From JBEKCP01 sp050014815 (GTDB lineage Bacteria; Planctomycetota; Planctomycetia; Pirellulales; Thermoguttaceae), in assembly GCA_050014815.1 (NCBI GenBank), contig JBEKCP010000224.1, forward strand, positions 1 through 8,771: a DNA stretch of 8,771 nt, read 5' to 3'. Under the pieces are notes generated by a model, which was given only the letters and a program-made list of their open reading frames with translations, did not search any database and was not told where the DNA came from. Of the stretch, positions 5,914 through 8,771 are shown one piece after another. Position numbers and translations under genes: made by a program. Positions within the stretch are counted from its first letter, which is position 1; each line of letters starts with the position of its first letter.

Positions 5914-6886
5914 GGAAGCCATGAATGCGGAGCAGAACATAGGAGGGCAGGAGCGCACGAGGAGAGCGGTCGAGCCGCTGCCGGCCAACATCCGCAGCGT
6001 CCAGCCGGGGGGAGGGGTCTGTTATCGGATCGAGCTGGCGTGGGGCCGTTGGCGGCGGTGGTGGCTCAAACATTTTCGGCCCGGCTACGTCCGGAGGATG
6101 GCTGCCCGGCGGCAGGGCGACCCGCGCGGGGCCCCCCATGAGGTCCTCGACCCTCGCGACCTGAAGTATTGCCGGAACCTTTGCGACTGCTCCTGGGCGG
6201 AGGCCGACGATCCGCTGGGTTGGCGGCGGCGAATCCCACTGGCCCCGTGGGGGGCGGCAGAGGTCTGCCTGATGGGTGGTCCGCTCTTGGCGCTCAGCAT
6301 AGCGGCCGGTTGCCTGGCGTGGTATCTGGCCCTGGTGCCGGCCGCGGCGCTCGTCCTGGTCGTGTATTTCTTCCGGGACCCGCCGCGGCGGATCCCCGAG
6401 GAGCCGGACCTGCTGGTCTCGCCGGCCGACGGGACGATTGCCGAAATCACGCGGTTGGACCACGATGAGTTCGTCGGGGGGCCGGCGGTGCGGATCGGCA
6501 TTTTCCTGTCGATCTTCAACGTCCACCTGAACCGGTCGCCGGCCGCGGCCCGGGTAATCGCCCTGCGGTACTCGCCGGGCGAGTTCCTCAACGCCCTGCG
6601 GCCCGAAAGCGCGGTGCGGAACGAGAACATGTGGATCGCCCTGGAGGAGGAGGCCCCGCCGCACCGCCGGCTGGTGGTCCGCCAGATTTCCGGGGCCATT
6701 GCCCGGCGGATCGTCTGCGATCTGCGGCCCGGCGAGGTCATCTCCCGCGGCCACAAATTCGGTATGATTAAGCTCGGATCGCGGACGGAGTTGATCCTGC
6801 CGGCCGCCCCGGGCGTGCGAATCGAGGTTGATATCGGGCGCAAGGTCCGGGCCGGCGTCACGATCTTGGCGCGGTACGGTAACTGA
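5909..6886 (+). CDS. psd: Phosphatidylserine decarboxylase proenzyme with N-terminal extension
   Basis: A 325-residue pyruvoyl-dependent enzyme that decarboxylates phosphatidylserine to phosphatidylethanolamine at the inner membrane. The catalytic part (about 150-325) resembles the short bacterial form: YFFRDPPRRIP (153-163), SPADG (171-175, D174), FNVHLNRSP (203-211, H206) and the self-cleavage site KFGMIKLGSRTE. The break is expected between G290 and S291, with S291 becoming the pyruvoyl group. Hydrophobic segments lie at about 117-153. Residues 1-110 are an extra domain rich in Trp, Arg and Cys (QPGGGVCYRIELAWG, then WRRWWLKHFRPGYVRRM and YCRNLCDC) that short Psd enzymes elsewhere lack. 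I associate it with planctomycete homologues. ATGs at 5909, 5912 and 5921 are all possible and none has a clear ribosome binding site; 5909 gives the longest form. It lies 21 bases before pssA, the preceding step of the pathway. Confidence 0.92.
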   Translation: MMEAMNAEQNIGGQERTRRAVEPLPANIRSVQPGGGVCYRIELAWGRWRRWWLKHFRPGYVRRMAARRQGDPRGAPHEVLDPRDLKYCRNLCDCSWAEADDPLGWRRRIPLAPWGAAEVCLMGGPLLALSIAAGCLAWYLALVPAAALVLVVYFFRDPPRRIPEEPDLLVSPADGTIAEITRLDHDEFVGGPAVRIGIFLSIFNVHLNRSPAAARVIALRYSPGEFLNALRPESAVRNENMWIALEEEAPPHRRLVVRQISGAIARRIVCDLRPGEVISRGHKFGMIKLGSRTELILPAAPGVRIEVDIGRKVRAGVTILARYGN

Positions 6887-6901
6887 CAACTGACAACTGA
6901 C
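6881..6901 (+). repeat. Three tandem copies of heptamer AACTGAC spanning the psd stop codon
   Basis: Three perfect copies of AACTGAC run from 6881 to 6901. The first copy supplies the last psd codon (AAC) and its TGA stop. The array ends six bases before the pssA start and fills most of the 21-base gap, which leaves no Shine-Dalgarno sequence for pssA. Confidence 0.75.
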
Positions 6902-6907
6902 CACCCC

Positions 6908-7726
6908 ATGCGTCCCATTCGCACGATCGCCATCTTCCCGACGCTGCTGACGCTGGGCAATCTGGCGTGCGGGTTCTTCGCGGTCGTGATCGCATCGCGG
7001 GTCGGTCTGCCGCAGCGGGGCATCGTGGACCCGAGCGACCTGGACAACTGCATGATCAGCGCCTGGCTGATTTTCCTGGCGATGGTCTTCGACGCCCTGG
7101 ACGGCTACGTGGCCCGGCTCTCGCGGACGGCCAGCGACTTCGGGGCGGAGTTGGATAGTCTCTGCGACGTGGTGACCTTCGGCGTGGCCCCGGCGTTTCT
7201 CCTGGTGAAGATGTGTCCGCAGTTCGCCGTTGATTATCGCGATACGATCTGGATCATCGCGACCTCCTACGCCATGTGCGCGGCGCTGCGGCTTGCCCGG
7301 TTCAACGTCGAGACCAGCGACGACGACGAGCACCTGCACTTCAGCGGGCTGCCGAGCCCGGCGGCCGCCGCCGCGATCGCCGGTTTCGCCATCCTGTTTC
7401 ATACGCTCCACAAAGATGAGAAGCCCATCGCCGCCACGCAGATCGACATGGTTCTGCAAACCATCCTCCCGTTCTTCGCGGTGCTGGTGGCGCTGTTGAT
7501 GGTCTCGCGGGTCCCCTACCCGCACATCGTCAACCAGGTGTTTCGCGGGCAGCGGACGTTCGGGCACCTGGTGGCCGTGATCTTTACGCTGGTCGCCGTC
7601 TTCGTGGTCCGCGGCTACAGCGTTGCGATCGTCTTCAGCGCGTTCGTGCTGTACGGACCGATCCGGCTCGCCTGGGAGCGGACGGTCCACCGGCGGCAGG
7701 CGGAAGAGGAAGAATCGCTGTTCTGA
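6908..7726 (+). CDS. pssA: CDP-diacylglycerol--serine O-phosphatidyltransferase
   Basis: A 272-residue integral membrane enzyme that joins serine to CDP-diacylglycerol, giving phosphatidylserine, the substrate of Psd encoded just upstream. The CDP-alcohol phosphatidyltransferase signature DxxDGxxARx8GxxxDxxxD is complete: D62, D65, G66, A69, R70, G79, D83 and D87. Further family-like blocks are PTLLTLGNLACG (11-22) and RLARFN (128-133), followed by FSGLPSPAAA (146-155). Several hydrophobic segments (about 14-30, 50-63, 87-101, 113-127, 152-166, 183-200, 219-249) agree with a multi-span protein of the membrane-bound PssA class. The start is the first ATG after the AACTGAC array and lacks a visible ribosome binding site, so translation probably depends on coupling with psd. 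The C-terminal end is acidic. Confidence 0.93.
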   Translation: MRPIRTIAIFPTLLTLGNLACGFFAVVIASRVGLPQRGIVDPSDLDNCMISAWLIFLAMVFDALDGYVARLSRTASDFGAELDSLCDVVTFGVAPAFLLVKMCPQFAVDYRDTIWIIATSYAMCAALRLARFNVETSDDDEHLHFSGLPSPAAAAAIAGFAILFHTLHKDEKPIAATQIDMVLQTILPFFAVLVALLMVSRVPYPHIVNQVFRGQRTFGHLVAVIFTLVAVFVVRGYSVAIVFSAFVLYGPIRLAWERTVHRRQAEEEESLF

Positions 7727-7757
7727 TTTTGGATTTTAGATTTCGGATTGTGGATTT
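7727..7757 (+). repeat. Degenerate GGATTT repeat filling the pssA-ribE gap
   Basis: The whole 31-base gap between the pssA stop and the ribE ATG consists of loosely repeated units: TTTTGGATTTTAGATTTC, then GGATTGTGGATTT. It is far more AT-rich than its surroundings and resembles 5796-5833 (other strand) and 8724-8747. It touches both the stop and the start codon and leaves only a weak GTGGA as a ribosome binding site. Confidence 0.6.
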
Positions 7758-8357
7758 ATGTTTTCCGGAATCGTCGAAGCCCTGGGCACGGTGGCGGAGG
7801 TCCGCTCGGAGCCGCCCGGCTGCCGCTTGATCATCCGCCAACCGAAGATCGCGGCCGAAACGGCCGTGGCCGACAGCATCTCGGTCAACGGCTGCTGCCT
7901 GACGGTCGTCGAGGTCCGGGGCGAAACGTTCGGCTTCCAGGCCGGGCCGGAAACCCTCTCCCGGACCAACCTGGGCGACCTCCGGCCCGGGAGCCCGGTG
8001 AACCTGGAGCGGGCGCTGGCCGTCGGCGGCCGGCTGGGCGGCCACTTCGTCAGCGGCCACATCGACGCGGTGGGCACGCTCCTGGAGCGAGAGGATTACG
8101 GCGACTGGTGTACGTCGTGGTTCTCGGTGCCCCGGGCGCTGGCCCGGCAGATGGCCTCCAAGGGCTCGATCGCCGTGGACGGAGTGAGCCTGACGATCGT
8201 CGAGAGCCTGCCGGACCGGTTCAGCGTGGCCCTGATCCCTTACACCCTGGCCGTGACGACGCTCGGGTCGCTGGTCAAGGGGGGCAAGGTCAATCTGGAG
8301 ACCGACGTCCTGGCCAAGTACGTCGAGCGACTGGTGGAGGCCAGGGAGTGGAAGTAG
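7758..8357 (+). CDS. ribE: Riboflavin synthase, alpha chain
   Basis: A 199-residue riboflavin synthase, close to the usual length. It converts two molecules of 6,7-dimethyl-8-ribityllumazine to riboflavin plus a pyrimidine, in the cytoplasm and normally as a trimer. The two homologous lumazine-binding halves are visible: MFSGIVEALG (1-10) with SISVNGCCLTV (40-50), and GGHFVSGHIDAVG (94-106) with KGSIAVDGVSLTI (135-147). C47 and H101 align with residues known to be important in the E. coli enzyme (C48, H102). PETLSRTNLGDL (64-75) and NLETDVLAKYV (179-189) are also typical. It follows pssA by 31 bases and may be co-transcribed, although its pathway is unrelated. No FMN riboswitch can fit in that gap, and no other rib genes are in the window. 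Confidence 0.95.
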   Translation: MFSGIVEALGTVAEVRSEPPGCRLIIRQPKIAAETAVADSISVNGCCLTVVEVRGETFGFQAGPETLSRTNLGDLRPGSPVNLERALAVGGRLGGHFVSGHIDAVGTLLEREDYGDWCTSWFSVPRALARQMASKGSIAVDGVSLTIVESLPDRFSVALIPYTLAVTTLGSLVKGGKVNLETDVLAKYVERLVEAREWK

Positions 8358-8397
8358 GGAAGAGACCATTGCGGACCCCCCAGAAAGGGACCTGACC

Positions 8398-8721
8398 ATG
8401 AGCGCGGAGCAGCTCCCCGCCGATCCACGGGGCAAGATGGTTGTTTTCGGGGCGAAACAGATCCGACGTGTCTGGCACGAGGAGCAGTGGTTCTTCTCGG
8501 TCGTGGATATCATCGGTGCGCTGACCGACAGCGACAATCCGCGCAACTACTGGAACATGATGAAGGCCCGCGAGCGAAAACAGAGCGAAGTTCAGTTGTC
8601 CACATTTTGTGTACAACTGAAGGTAACCTCCACCGACGGAAAGGGTTATAAGACCGATTGCGTCAACACCGAGGCCGCCTTCCGGATCATCCAGTCGATC
8701 CCCAGCCCTAAGTCCGAGTGA
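8398..8721 (+). CDS. BRO-N domain (phage antirepressor-like) protein, apparently 3'-truncated
   Basis: A 107-residue protein that matches the start of BRO-N family proteins, DNA-binding proteins of phage and mobile-element origin. Recognisable parts are KQIRRVWHEEQWFFSVVDII (20-39), NPRNYWNMMKAR (47-58), VQLSTFCVQLKV (65-76), TDCVNTEAAFRIIQSIPSPK (86-105). Family members I know continue after SPKAE with a PFKRWLA-like block and run to well over 200 residues. Here a TGA follows SPKSE at once, and no other frame downstream continues that block. The gene therefore seems to have lost its 3' part, and the lost end coincides with a short repeat at 8724. GGGA at 8387-8390, seven bases before the ATG, supports the start. 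It lies 40 bases after ribE and is probably acquired DNA. Whether the remnant is functional is unknown. Confidence 0.8.
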   Translation: MSAEQLPADPRGKMVVFGAKQIRRVWHEEQWFFSVVDIIGALTDSDNPRNYWNMMKARERKQSEVQLSTFCVQLKVTSTDGKGYKTDCVNTEAAFRIIQSIPSPKSE

Positions 8722-8723
8722 GA

Positions 8724-8747
8724 CCTGAGATTCCGGACTTGAGATTG
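8724..8747 (+). repeat. Degenerate GAGATT repeat after the BRO-N gene
   Basis: The stretch CCTGAGATTCCGGACTTGAGATTG contains two TGAGATT units separated by CCGGACT. It shares TTGAGATTG with the minus-strand repeat at 5796-5833. It begins two bases after the stop codon of the truncated BRO-N gene and ends three bases before an ATG at 8751. Confidence 0.5.
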
Positions 8748-8750
8748 CCC

Positions 8751-8771
8751 ATGACCCCCGAGCCGACCACC
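8751..8771 (+). CDS. Possible first codons of a gene running off the window
   Basis: An ATG at 8751 opens a frame that reads MTPEPTT to the window edge. No clear ribosome binding site precedes it. It is listed because a repeat directly before a start codon is also seen at ribE. Seven codons cannot identify a product or prove that this is a gene. Confidence 0.2.

Noticed and set aside
5801..7690. 629-residue open frame on the minus strand across psd and pssA
   Set aside because: It runs antisense to two clearly identified enzymes. The translation is rich in Arg, Asp, Gln and Pro with no domain, typical of an antisense frame in GC-rich DNA.
7727..7757. FMN riboswitch before ribE
   Set aside because: The gap is only 31 bases and consists of a GGATTT repeat; an FMN aptamer needs well over 100 bases with conserved blocks that are absent.

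Overview
The window is a GC-rich bacterial chromosome segment. It most likely comes from a member of the Planctomycetota. This is inferred from three things: a PqqD-like/M50/HlyD fusion of a type I recognise from that phylum, a phosphatidylserine decarboxylase with a long Trp/Arg-rich N-terminal extension, and several families of short palindromic and tandem repeats in almost every gap between genes. No database search was run, so the assignment rests on recognition of families.

Layout. (1) 54-3193, plus strand: a two-gene unit overlapping as TAATG. It encodes a secreted HlyD-type adaptor and a 751-residue membrane protein that joins a PqqD-like domain, a site-2-protease (M50) core with both metal-site motifs intact, and a C-terminal HlyD-like adaptor. 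It looks like a protease-coupled envelope or export complex; its substrate is unknown. (2) 3194-3396: convergent gap with a perfect 25-bp inverted repeat pair (REPIN-like) and an 11-bp tandem repeat. (3) 3397-4776, minus strand: rmuC, a DNA recombination-limiting protein. (4) 4777-5198: divergent gap of about 420 bases with a candidate promoter on each strand, one small palindrome and a second, unrelated REPIN-like doublet. (5) 5199-5693: an uncharacterised membrane-anchored protein. (6) 5909-8357: psd, pssA and ribE in tandem. PssA makes phosphatidylserine, Psd decarboxylates it to phosphatidylethanolamine, and RibE makes riboflavin. (7) 8398-8721: a short BRO-N (phage antirepressor-like) gene that seems to have lost its 3' part, followed by a repeat and possibly the first codons of another gene at the window edge.

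The most interesting items are the PqqD-M50-HlyD unit with its translationally coupled partner, and the repeat landscape. At least six unrelated short repeat families occupy the gaps. One unit occurs three times with an identical 25-bp sequence. Several repeats lie directly against start or stop codons, including the point where the BRO-N gene breaks off. The rest is ordinary housekeeping content. No RNA genes, CRISPR arrays or complete mobile elements were seen.
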